From Climacium dendroides (Eukaryota > Streptophyta > Bryopsida > Hypnales > Climaciaceae), in contig OX467088.1 of NCBI GenBank assembly GCA_950106755.1, positions 19,080,001-19,144,000 on the forward strand: 64,000 nt of DNA, written 5' to 3'. Under the pieces are notes generated by a model that saw only the letters and a list, made by a program, of their open reading frames with translations, had not been told where the DNA came from and made no database searches. The position numbers and the translations under genes were made by a program. The first letter of the stretch is position 1. Every line of letters starts with the position of its first letter. Shown here piece by piece: positions 24,564 to 35,070 of the stretch.

Positions 24564-24569
24564 CACGTG
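24564..24569 (+). promoter_or_regulatory. G-box (CACGTG) upstream of the BVMO gene
   Basis: CACGTGG context, the core bound by bZIP and bHLH factors and part of ABA-response elements. It lies 2.5 kb upstream of the BVMO ATG, in the GC-richer block that may hold the true 5' end of the transcript. Chance occurrence is possible. Confidence 0.25.
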
Positions 24570-26010
24570 GGGACGGAACCTCTGCATACGTATGTGTGAC
24601 AACCCCTAGCAACGAACGAATGGGATTTGCGGAGGAGGGCCAGTCGTGGTTTCTACAGAAGAGCTTGTGGCCGGAGAGGAGCTAGCGCTGTCCTGATTCC
24701 CATTCACCGGAATGCAGGCGAGCTTCTGAAACGTTCGGTGGGTTGTCTTGAACTTGTTGTTGATCGATTCTGTCGAAAGTTGTACTACTCTTGACTGGAT
24801 ATGCATGTTCGTGAGCTTGAGATCTGTTTGTCTGTCAAGTCATTCTCTCGCTTCTGTCGACATTTGTACTGGCTGGATTGAGATCCGTTGGCTTCTTCGG
24901 TTTCTGTCAGAGCTCGATCAGCGGGGGAACTACCACACGATTACTTGGAGGACTTGAAGCAGCGCGGCAGCCTTGGCATGCGCCACGCGCGAGATGCACT
25001 TATTTTCTGACTGAGGAGGCAAAGCAGGTGAGGTGCGTCCCCAGCCTGAGTTCAAGGTTGGTTTGTGGTAGCTACAGCTCACCGTAGTATCTCAGTCATT
25101 GATTAAATGTCTCCGGTTATGATGGACATTCCATAACGAATTTGAAATGGAAAGTCTCGTCTTTCTTCATTAGTTTCCTCGAAGTACGAACTCTGGCCGT
25201 GCAGTTTTGGACCTTGCAATTGGAATGCAATTTTGAACTGAGACGCCTTCTTCTGAACGTCAGCTCACTACACTAATAATGATATATTGATATCCAGCTC
25301 AAGCCACACTAGTTGATTGATTAGTGCTATAAATTTTTACTCTTATTAGCAACTATTTTTACCAATTATGATTAAAGAAATTCCTTGAATAGTACAGATA
25401 ATTGTGCTCTTCTTCAAAATCCTCATCGAAAGTAAAACCTATAGCGTTTCCAAATCAATTAGTGTGGTTACACTAAATATCATTACTAGTGAAAAGAAAT
25501 CCCTGACACCTTTTTTTACATAGCTAAGTTCAAAATGTGAACAAGTGGGAGCTTCTCAAACCAATTACTATTTTCTTCTCATGGAAAGTATGTCAGAGCT
25601 TGAAATGTGCTTGATTTTCTCCGGTTTGCTCTAGCATGACTTTGCTCTAAATAACCTTAGGAGTAAGGAGGCATTGCTCTCAATAGGTGCTATGCCAAAA
25701 CTACTCAAAGATGTTATCGGTATTGCACTTGGTTTTAAGTCCGAACAGGATTTAAACTTTCAAAGTGGGAGCTTCTATGCATGCTGTTGGAAACTATAAC
25801 CCAGCTGCTATTATACTGTGTGCCTTTCGTAGCAAGTGCTTTTCTCAGTAGCTCTTTCTATACAACGTAGGTTGCCGTCTAGTTTTAAGCCCAAAGCTAA
25901 ATTTGCAATGTTGGGTAACTGTTTTTCTTATGGTTTCTGCAGGTTTTGGATGAGTATGAGGAGTAGTCTGACATAGCGGAGAAAATTTAGTATCAAAGTA
26001 TGGCTATTTC
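24570..26010 (+). repeat. BVMO-proximal copy of the inverted duplication
   Basis: Counterpart of 16640-17940 in opposite orientation, with about 8 kb between them. Contains about 0.77 kb (24830-25600) not found in the other copy, including a MITE at 25271-25491. A tttctgcag acceptor-like site near 25943 is changed in the other copy. The segment lies immediately upstream of the BVMO gene and may include its promoter or 5' UTR introns. Confidence 0.75.
25271..25491. mobile_element. 221-bp MITE with CACTARTAATGATAT ends
   Basis: Begins CACTAATAATGATAT and ends with the inverse, ATATCATTACTAGTG. Inner arms also pair (ccacactagttga against tcaattagtgtgg). AT-rich and non-coding, inserted in the part of the duplicated segment that the other copy lacks. 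Confidence 0.7.
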
Positions 26011-26261
26011 AATCATTTTTGTGTGCAAAATGGCACGATTGAGCTTACATTGAATGACAAATAGCCTTGTGGCCATATTTTCAGTTGTCAATCAACTTTA
26101 CATTGCATGTGGGTAATTTCTCTAGGAGCGTATACGCATCATTGCGAGGAAGGTGGGCTCCCTTCCACTACGAGGGTCCCGGTGACCTGACAACCACCAT
26201 TTCGCTGTATGTAGGTTGTGCCCTTGTTTCATTTCTACAAGATTGGAGAGCTAGTAGAGTC

Positions 26262-26369
26262 CTTCCAAACTCACACTTGACAAAGCTAAAATTCTGGAAG
26301 CCATCTACAAACACTTGGATGTCAACCAGACGATCGAAGAGTGGAGTGACCTTCATGGTCTGAGAGAAT
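26262..26369 (+). CDS. Possible terminal exon of an unidentified gene
   Basis: Following an acceptor-like gctagtag, a frame encodes KLTLDKAKILEAIYKHLDVN, then QTIEEWSDLHGLREY and a stop. The composition is protein-like, with an amphipathic helix character. I could not find a matching upstream exon in phase and recognise no family. It may be chance or a remnant of a gene that once lay between the duplicated segment and the BVMO gene. Confidence 0.22.
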
Positions 26370-27032
26370 ATTGACTTTGAAGAATTATTGTAATGAACAT
26401 TGATGGCGGAAGAACCTGTGACTTTACTTGTTGGTTAACCCTGAATTGACGCCAATTGGTGTTTGATGGATGGCTTCATTGAGCTCTGTACGACAGAGAA
26501 AGAAAAAAATTCATCTAGATTTTTCAGAGTGTCTCGAATGCATTTGCAGTGGATGGTTTGAAAATTCCCTCATTGAGATATGATGGGCTTTTCTAGAGAA
26601 GAAGATGCTTAATCCATGCATGACCTTGTAGTGCTCACAGGCAGCAGTTACGAATCGAACTAATCGATTATGATTCACAACATAACGAGGGATGTTGCCC
26701 TTAGTGCGAGTAATCAAATCGTGGCCAGACTAATATGCTGAGGGAATTTTTTGGTTGGCATGCAGCAGCTGTCGCATCGAAATCTGGTAGCAAAGCCGGT
26801 AGAGTCAGATCAAAGACCAGCAGCGTCGGGAGAGAGGAAGGAGAACGCATCCAAGCTAGTCACAGGTGAGAAAGTCAAGAGAATTTGATTGAAAAAGGTT
26901 CCCATGTGGCGTAATCAAAACAGCTCAAACCAAATGAGGCCCAATTGGGGCTTCTAGGTCCTTCAAGATGCCCCAAAGACTCATTATACTGATCGCATTT
27001 TCTAATCCATGCTCTAGGTGTTCGTGGCAACC

Positions 27033-28682
27033 ATGTCCACTCCCAGTGAGGTCGATGCGGTGATCATTGGAGCTGGGCTTGCAGGGCTATACCAACTCCA
27101 CCGGCTCCGAAACCTTGGCCTGACCGCGAGGGTCATCGAGGCTGCAGATGGCGTGGGCGGCACTTGGTTTCTCAACAAATACCCAGGTGCGCGCTGCGAC
27201 GTCCACAGCATGCAGTACTCGTACTCCTTCTGCCCGGAACTCGACCAAGAGTGGACCTGGACGGAGAAATTTGCCAGCCAACCCGAAATCTTACGCTACA
27301 TCAACCACGTCGCAGACCGTTTCCACCTCCGCAAGGATATCGCCCTCGCCACCCGCGTCACGAGCGCCATCTACAACGAGAGCAGTCAGAGGTGGGAAGT
27401 CCACACCGACAGAGACGAAACTCTAAACTGTCAGTTCCTCATCACAGCAACAGGGTGCCTCTCAGCGTCCAAGATGCCGGAGATTCCCGGCATTGCGAAG
27501 TTCCAAGGCCAATCGTTCCACTCGGGAGAATGGCCCGATCGAGACATCGATTTCACTGGTCTTCGCGTCGCGGTGATTGGCACGGGATGCTCAGCAGTGC
27601 AATGCGTCCCAATAATTTCGCAACAGGCAGCAGAGCTCACAGTCTTTCAACGCACGCCCTGCTTCGCGATGCCGGCGTTCAACCGACCCCTCACTGCGAC
27701 CGAAATCGCCGAAATGAAAACAAATTACCCAGCCAAGCGGGAGTCACAGCGAAGCTCAACCGGTGGAATAATGGTGGATTCGCCGCGGTCCACAACGTCC
27801 GCCCTAGAGGTTAGCGCCCTCGATCGCCAAGCCAAGTACGAAACCGTCTGGAATCAAGGCACAATCGCTGCTTTCTTGGAGGCTTACTCCGACATCCTGA
27901 TCAACAAGGAAGCGAACGAAACCGTAGCCGAGTTCATTCGTCACAAAATTAAGACCATCGTCAAAGACCCCGCGACCGCCCAAACCCTGTGCCCTAATTA
28001 CGCCTTCGGCACCAAACGGGCATCGTTACACACAAACTACTACGAAACCTTCAACGAGAAGCATGTACACCTCGTAGACCTCAACAAGACACCACTTGTC
28101 GAAATCACCGCGACCGGGATCCTCACAACGGAGAAGAATTACGAAGTGGACGCCATTGTGTACGCAACCGGCTACGATGCGGTCACGGGCGCTTTGACAC
28201 GCATCGATATCAAAGGGCGGAACGGGATCTCCCTGGAAACGAAGTGGGCGAAGGAAGGAGCACGCGCTTACCTCGGCCTCGCCATAGCCGGATTTCCGAA
28301 TCTGTTTACGATTACGGGACCGTTCAGCCCTAATGTGCTCAGCTGCATGACGGTGTCTATCGAGCAGCATGTGGATTGGATCTCCGACTGTATTGCGAAT
28401 CTCCGTGAGCGTGGAGTGGGTGAGATTGAAGCGCGTGAAGATGCTGAGCACGAGTGGGTGAAGCATTCACTGATGGTGGCCGATTTCACACTCTATCCTA
28501 AGGCGGTTTCGTTATACACAGGGGGGAATGTGCCGGGGAAGCCGCGCGTGTTCTTGCCGTATCCTGGCGGTGTCGGTGCTTATCGCAACAAATGTAACGA
28601 TGTGGCGGCCAAGGGCTACGAGGGCTTCACTTTGAGACCCCCCCCTGCAGTGACTGAGGCTGCAATCTTTTCCACTTCCTGA
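27033..28682 (+). CDS. Type I Baeyer-Villiger monooxygenase (cyclohexanone monooxygenase-like)
   Basis: FAD- and NADPH-dependent flavoenzyme that inserts oxygen next to a ketone to give an ester or lactone; the physiological substrate is unknown. A single 549-aa exon, the usual length for the family. The FAD Rossmann motif GAGLAG is at residues 13-18, with GVGGTW following near 41. The BVMO fingerprint FxGxxxHxxxWP is intact as FQGQSFHSGEWP (157-168). The NADPH Rossmann motif GTGCSA is at 183-188. The KR followed by NYYETFN carries the arginine equivalent to the catalytic one. The ATG at 27033 is preferred over the in-frame GTG at 27018. No introns, and higher GC than the flanks. CHMO-type BVMOs have been described from moss and red alga, so descent from a bacterial gene by old transfer is plausible. 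A ctctag acceptor-like site at 27016 could mark a 5' UTR intron. Confidence 0.95.
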   Translation: MSTPSEVDAVIIGAGLAGLYQLHRLRNLGLTARVIEAADGVGGTWFLNKYPGARCDVHSMQYSYSFCPELDQEWTWTEKFASQPEILRYINHVADRFHLRKDIALATRVTSAIYNESSQRWEVHTDRDETLNCQFLITATGCLSASKMPEIPGIAKFQGQSFHSGEWPDRDIDFTGLRVAVIGTGCSAVQCVPIISQQAAELTVFQRTPCFAMPAFNRPLTATEIAEMKTNYPAKRESQRSSTGGIMVDSPRSTTSALEVSALDRQAKYETVWNQGTIAAFLEAYSDILINKEANETVAEFIRHKIKTIVKDPATAQTLCPNYAFGTKRASLHTNYYETFNEKHVHLVDLNKTPLVEITATGILTTEKNYEVDAIVYATGYDAVTGALTRIDIKGRNGISLETKWAKEGARAYLGLAIAGFPNLFTITGPFSPNVLSCMTVSIEQHVDWISDCIANLRERGVGEIEAREDAEHEWVKHSLMVADFTLYPKAVSLYTGGNVPGKPRVFLPYPGGVGAYRNKCNDVAAKGYEGFTLRPPPAVTEAAIFSTS

Positions 28683-29253
28683 ATGTTGTTCAGATTTTGT
28701 GTTGTGTGTATCCTCACTGCGATTGCAGAAAAGTTGACAATCAAGAATGATTTTTTCTGTACAAAAGATCTATTGAAGACTCCGAGTTGTAAAGTAGGAG
28801 CTATGCAGTAGATGACACATTTATGTAGCCTGGTTGTGGAAAATCTGGTGCAGCCTGGTTGTCTGAAGTAGGACATGCTGTTGATGCAGTGATCGAGTGA
28901 GTGAATGAATCCCAATGAACAGTAATTTACATGTGTCTTGGAATCACTCTTGCAGAAGCGATGAGTGACGTGTGAATCTTGCATTTCTTTGCTTGTCAAG
29001 ATTGGGTGCTTTGCAGTACTTTGTACCCTCTTGTGATTCACTGCGCCTGTACCGACTGGCAAAGTTCGTTCACTGTCACCGTCAAACCTGTGTGTTGACT
29101 GTGTCCTGGACAGGAACACTGGTCGCTAATGAGCCTTGAGTAGGTTGCTCTCCAATCTAAATGCAGACAACCTTTTGAACACGAAATTATCAATTGGCAG
29201 CATAACATTCTTCACAAGTTGTAAATTGAGGGACCCAACCCATTTGCCCCCAC
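28683..29253. other. BVMO 3' flank
   Basis: Moderate-GC sequence after the stop, probably 3' UTR up to the beginning of the repeat desert. An open frame on the other strand (29119-28616) overlaps the BVMO end and is a shadow. Confidence 0.45.
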
Positions 29254-29482
29254 TTAACCCTTAAATGTCAATGAGCACATTTGGCATCCGATGGATGACA
29301 AAGAATCCTTCTAATAGGATAGAAGTGCAACTATTTATCTTCAGGATTTTGTTGTGAAAATGGGAGGTCTTCTATAGGAGTTTGACTTCCAATGAGTGTT
29401 TTTGTTGTTTTTCAAGGGAATGATTCACACGGTAATCAAAGCGATGATTTCTATGGTCACTGGTCCGTTCTTTAAGGGTTAA
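29254..29482 (+). mobile_element. TTAA-family element T9 (229 bp)
   Basis: Bounded by TTAA on both sides, with termini CCCTTAAATG and (inverted) CCCTTAAAGA. Its interior matches T10 (62637-62850) in inverted orientation, for example agtttgacttccaatgagtg. The flanking DNA from about 29550 onward also matches the sequence beside T10, so the mobile unit may be larger than the TTAA-bounded part. Confidence 0.8.
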
Positions 29483-29579
29483 GCAATTATGTGTGTCTCG
29501 AGCACGGGTGTTTTGATTGAGGATTTTTCTATGTACAAAAATAGAATATGGAAGGATTCCATAATTTTTTAGACTTTTT

Positions 29580-29925
29580 TTTGTCAAAACATTAATTACC
29601 ATGAATTTTTTAGCTATAGATTTTGTTTGCCCCATTTTGGTCATATAGGTCTTCTAATTTTCAACCAAGGACTGGTTGTAAAATCAACTAAAGGTTGGTT
29701 GCAATCTTGTAGCCAATCACAACGTGCCACAATTGCACCAAGAACTATGCCATAACAAATAGCTATAGATTTTGTTCGACCCATACTGGTCATATAGATC
29801 TACCTATCTTTGACCAAGGACTAGTTGCAAAATTGATTAAGGGTTGGTTGCAACATCGAGAAACTTGTAGCCAATTACAATGTGCCACAATTGCACCCAG
29901 AACTACGCCATAACTAATCACTATT
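29580..29925 (+). repeat. Two tandem units of about 165 bp
   Basis: Each unit runs from tagctatagattttgtt through ggtcatata, tgaccaaggact, ggttggttgcaa and agccaatcacaa to tgccacaattgcacc and gccataac. Unit starts are near 29610 and 29760. A single inverted related unit is at 62310-62530 beside T10. Confidence 0.85.
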
Positions 29926-30384
29926 CATCTCTACCTGCATGGAAAAAGAGCACCCTACATTATCAAAATGGGAGGCGATCAAAAGTGGATTGGCTCCAAA
30001 AACGATCTTCATAAACTTGAAGAGAGGCTTCATTGCTAGAAAAGTATCCCTTCAATGAATTTTTTTCACATAAAGATACTTATTTTGATTCCTACAAGCT
30101 CTCCTTCAATTGTGTCTCCTATTCATTTGCTTGTTCCATGATCACCCCTCATTCTTAAAATTTTCTCCATCATTCTCATGGCTTCCCACCTCCCCCATGC
30201 ATGCACATCTTACCTCAAGAATGTGACATTTTGTGAGCACACAAGAATAAGTGAGAATGACAAGCCCTGTCGTTCATAAGTTAATGCTCTTACCTTTTTC
30301 TTTTATTTTGCAAATGGGAAACCCAGTGCATTAAAAAACAGAACCAGATACAAAGCAGCCAAGCCAACAGGCTGGATAATGCTC

Positions 30385-31255
30385 TTAACCTGTAAAGCCT
30401 CAAGGGTGTTTTTTTGTCAAAAATCACTCAAAGTTGCCACTTTTGTTGTGTTCACCTAAGAAAACCAAAAGAATATGGTTTTTCAAAATCCAACCGTAAG
30501 ATCTTGTATTTAACTTGTTTGAAAACATGTGGTAAAAATTTCATCAAATTTGACTGCATAGATTGCAAGATATTTGCATCCAAAGTGAAGAAAACAAGTT
30601 TTTCTGCAACTTGCTTGACTAGATTTTTTGGCTTTGAATCTTTTTTGCTAAAAGTTTTTGCTCTATTAATTTTGATTTTCTGAGTTTTTATGTTGAATAG
30701 CTGAGTTGAGAATATAAGGAAAAAAATTCAACAAAAAAACACATAATTTTCACTCATTAAAAAATTGTTAAGTAGAAGTAGGTCAAAGATTGAAGGAAAA
30801 ACTAAATCATTAGTAGCTTTAAGATGGAATTGACATATGATAATTCCAACAATGTAATTTTTCTAAAAAGAAAACCTAACCTTTTCTAAAAGTTATTTTT
30901 TCAAGAAGATGCTTAGATTGCCCGAAAAACTAAGATTGTCCATAACTTTCTCATAACTAGTTCAAATGGAATGAATCAAAGCTTCAAATGTAGACAAAAA
31001 TATAAGATTTTCGGAAAAAATATTTTGACTTTTTCTGATTTTTTTGTGCTGCCGTTGACTTTTGTTTTTGGCTTATTACATCATAACTTTTTCTACCGGG
31101 GCACCAATTGAAACAAAAACTATATATTTACAAAACTCTCAACAAACTCCACAACCTCAAAAAATCTCAAAAACATTCACTACAGATTGAGACAATAGGA
31201 ACCTACCCGGACCCAAATTGCCTCCCAAGGGAACAAACGGTCCTTTAGGGGTTAA
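30385..31255 (+). mobile_element. TTAA-family element T3 (871 bp)
   Basis: Starts TTAACCTGTAAAGCC and ends GGTCCTTTAGGGGTTAA, so inverted termini lie inside TTAA at each end. Shares agatcttgtatt, gattgcaagatatttgc and a tail with ccataactttctcataac with T4, which follows it in the same orientation. No coding capacity. Confidence 0.85.
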
Positions 31256-31450
31256 CTTCTAGATTCTATTTTTTCTTGTGGAATTTATAAAAAATTTGAC
31301 TATTCCATAAAAAATGGAGTCTAAGAATATGATCTTCAGGAATAGAATGGAGTTCTTCATTTGTGAATCTTCCAGTACTAACAACAACAATGGGAAGTCT
31401 AGAAAGCAAAATTTAAAAAAAATTAACCCCATTTTTCTTAAATCCACTTT

Positions 31451-32346
31451 CCTAGCCTCTAAAGTCCCAAGGCCTCTTTTCCACCAAAAACCACATTGAG
31501 CAAAAGCTTTTAAAAAGAAAGTTTTTTTTCCATATCTACCATAGGATCTTGTACTAGTCTTGTATAAAAATGTATGACAAAAATTTTACAAACTTTGACC
31601 ACATAGATTGCAAGATATTTGTGCTTAAAGTGAAGAAAATAAATTTTTTTGCACCTTGCTCAACTACATTATTTGGCTTTAAACCTTCATAACTTATCAT
31701 TTTTGCCGTACTGATTTTGAATTTATAATTTTATATAATAAAAAATGGATTTGGGATTCTAGATATTTTTTATTATTTTAAAAAACACTTAATTTTCATT
31801 CATTAAAAAATTGTTAAATAGAAGTAGGTTCAAGATTGAAGAAAAATCTAAATTGTTAATAGCTCTAAAATGGAATTGAAATATACTAATCTCAATGGTG
31901 AGATTGTTCTAGCAAGACATCTTAGCCTTGTAAATTTTTTTTTTGAAAAATTGTGAAAATTGAAGTCAAAAATGAATTCTACAAGTTATTTTTTCAAGAA
32001 AATGCTCTAATTGCCCAAAAAGCAAGATTGTTCATAACTTTCTCATAACAAATCCAAATGGAATTAATCAAAGCTCGACATGTACATAAAAATATAATCT
32101 ATACAGAACAAATTTATTAAATTTTTTACTTTCAATTTTTTTGAAGGTTTTTTTCTACCTGCCAAGTGAAAAAAGTGGCTTTTTGTTCCCAAGCTCCAAT
32201 TGAAATAAAAATTATATTTCTGGAAAGCTAATGTGTTTTACTATCTTCAAAAAAAGATTCAAAAAATTACAACAATATTAAGACCATAGGAGCCTACCCA
32301 AAATCCATTTTGTCCCTTGAAGAGAAAATGGGACTTTAGGGGTTAG
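31451..32346 (+). mobile_element. TTAA-family element T4 (about 895 bp)
   Basis: Termini CCTCTAAAGTCCC and (inverted) CCCCTAAAGTCCC, but both flanking TTAA sites are mutated (CTAG and TTAG). Close relative of T3 throughout, including a shared right part with taggagcctaccc or taggaacctaccc. The two are tandem in the same orientation, about 195 bp apart. Confidence 0.8.
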
Positions 32347-33795
32347 ACTATATTTTTCATTGAATACTGCATTTTTGGCAAATTTCAAATTAGTTTGTTT
32401 TTCAAGTAATTGCATCTTTTGAAAACATTGTAAGAACATTATGTGACACAATGTCCTCAATTTTTTTTTTAATGCAATTCAATTCATTTACCCCCATCCC
32501 ACCCCCTAACAAAGTTAATTTAAATTGAATTCAATTCATTTAACCCCCATTCCAACCTTATTTGTAATTTTCGTGAGGCAGTTTGTGTGGCATTCAATAT
32601 GGGATATGTCCTAAATGTCATATCTGTATATCCATTTCTATATTTGTATCCAAAGTTTGTGATCCTAGTTTATATCCATATTTGTACAATATCCCTAATC
32701 TATAACTATATCTATATCCCATATCCATATCGTATCCCAAGTTCTTTTTTAAAATCAACAATATTGGAGGGGAGGGTTGGATTCTTTTTAAACAAAGATC
32801 AACGGCCCTAGGTTTTCAAAATAGAAGGGGGTAGAAAATAGGACAATGTGCATCTTTTTGCCACATTGTGGCATTTTGAATTTCCTCTTGAAATTGTTGA
32901 ATTTTTATTTTCTTGTAAATCATGGGTTCATTAGATATGGAAATATGTCATCTACAATGATGGAACCCCATCATATGTGTGCGTCAAGGGTTGATTCTGC
33001 ACTTAGGTGCCACAATTGAATTTCCAAGTCAAATTCTAAGAGGTCTACATCATCTCACACCATTTACAAGATGGCATGTGGCACTTTTTTACAAAAATGA
33101 CTTAATTTATACTGAATGTGACCTTCATGTAAGATATATGGTATTATTTAATCTCCAACAACGTTGGAATAGTCCTTCCAAAAGTCTTGAGGGTGATTTA
33201 TATAGGTATGATAAATGATAGCCCATGTAGATTCCTTAGTAGTACAAAGAATTTAAATGTAGATGTGGGTGAACTAGCATACTTTTGCCTTGATTGCAAA
33301 ACAAGATGTGGGTTCTTTAGAATGCCTCTACTGCACTAAAGTAGGATCACTCATTATTGAGCATATTTAAAATTTTTAGACATTTAGTAGAAAAAGAATG
33401 TGCCATTAAAAGATTTTTGAGGCCTTTAGAGCATGCACACGGCAACTCAGCAAGTGGTGCAAACCCGGTGATTGGCCAGATGCAGACATTGTGAGTTCCC
33501 CCACAAGAGGCACAGCGAGCACCAAACAATGACCGACCACGACCAAATGTGTTGAGCAAACGGTCAAATAGGGGGCCTTGCTAGGGCTCAGTAAAAGAGT
33601 TGACTATCTTTTTGACCCCAAGTCCGAGGTACCGACCTCCAGCTAGCGTTCAAAAAAAGAACGGACACATTTTAAATGTATTATTTTAGGATCAATCAAA
33701 ACGCTCAAATACAGTTTCATCTAAAAGTCAGATAACTTAGTTTGATTCCAATTATGGGTTAGAGTGTATCACCATCTTCCATTGAGTTTACACTA
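32347..33795. other. AT-rich intergenic with local repeats
   Basis: Contains an expansion of tatatcc/atatccatat motifs at 32590-32725 and two diverged copies of a caattgaatttccaagtc-type segment near 33015 and 33165. A GC-richer fragment lies at 33430-33660. No gene is recognised. Confidence 0.4.
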
Positions 33796-33972
33796 AGTAA
33801 AGAAACTCACTATATACACATGGTGTAGTACAAGGTAGAACAATCTATATGGGATATGTTAATTAGAATTAGTAGAAGTTTGAGTGTTCATAATGAACTC
33901 AAATTAACATATCCCACATGAGTTGTTCCACCTCCTACCATACTATGTGTATATAAAGAACTTCTCTTCCCA
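33796..33972. mobile_element. Foldback MITE (family A, copy 3)
   Basis: Arms of about 70 bp: tatatacacatggtgtagta and ggatatgttaatt on the left, aattaacatatccc and ctaccatactatgtgtatat on the right. The loop is near 33885. Same family as 19848-20065 and 12841-12915, with a conserved gggatatgt core. Confidence 0.85.
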
Positions 33973-34729
33973 CTTTATAATTCTAAGTACAAGTTGGTGA
34001 GATAGTGTGAGGTAGTTTTTGATGGATTCATAGTGAAATGATTTAAATTTAAATTTTCATGCAATAAAAATTTTTCAAATTGTAAAGTCTACTTGGCACC
34101 CCCTCTTGGCACGTTAGCTATGGGGCTCAAGAAGAGTGGGTCGGTCATAGTCTTCAAAACCAATTTGTAAGTGCCTAGTGGCCGCCCTAATTCGCTGAGT
34201 CTACCGTGGGGATTCTCTTAAAAGATTGTAAGTTCCTAAACTAGGGTGAACGTGGGAACAATGCCAAATCAGCAGTGGATTAACATGGCCGCAATCATGA
34301 CATGTCAGATAATGATAATTAATACTTTAAAATATTTTTTAAAATTAAATAATATATTAAAAATATTTTGAAAGTTAAATTTAATATTTTAAAGAATATT
34401 AGTAAAATTAGGTCAAGCTATTGAAATTAAGTTAGATTGTATTATTAAAATTTGATTCAAATTGTTCAATGAAGTTTAAATTGTTCAATGAAGTTTAAAT
34501 TGTTCAAATTAGGTTTTAAATAGGTCAAACTATTAGATTAAAACTCATATTACACTTAAATCATTGAAATGAAGATCAAATTGTTCAAACAAAACTCAAT
34601 CTTCAAACTATAAATCTATACTTGAAGTCCAATTTGTTCAAAATGAATTTAAAAAAAAATAAAGTACTTTGAAGGCATTCTTGAACTCAATTGAATACTT
34701 ATACACTACCACTTGATAAAGTTCTTGCC

Positions 34730-35070
34730 TCTTAAACAATGGTAACCAAAATTAAAAAATTGAAATAACAAATTTGTAGATTTCAAAGACTTTATAAATA
34801 CATGAATTGTTGTGGAATTCAAAATTGCTTCAATTTAACAAATTTCTCAAATCATTTGATATTAGCAATAAAACATTGAAGTCATGAAAGTTCAAAGCTC
34901 ACAAAATCACAAAATTGAGGAGGTGAAATGAAGTTTGAAACAAATAAAAACAATTAAAATGTCACCTCTCTTCAACGGCCATATTTTTGTAATATCATAG
35001 AATTTGTATATGTGATATTGCAGAGGTCATTGTGATTTTAGTAGTATGATTTTTTTTAAATTTAAATTTA
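34730..35070 (+). repeat. Dispersed repeat family F, partial copy
   Basis: Matches 56870-57480 in the same orientation: ttgttgtggaattcaaaatt, then aaatttctcaaa, tcatgaaagttcaaagctca and gattttagtagtatgatt. Here the inverted ends seen around the other copy are not recognisable. Confidence 0.65.

Noticed and set aside
26067..26363. 98-codon plus-strand frame upstream of BVMO
   Set aside because: No domain; the more protein-like reading in this place is in another frame and is listed only as a low-confidence exon.
27148..27814. Overlapping frames inside the BVMO gene
   Set aside because: Shadows of a GC-rich exon with intact flavoenzyme motifs in the main frame.
33430..33660. GC-richer fragment suspected to be part of a retrotransposon or tRNA primer site
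   Set aside because: No polyprotein motif, no paired long terminal repeats and no tRNA-like cloverleaf found.
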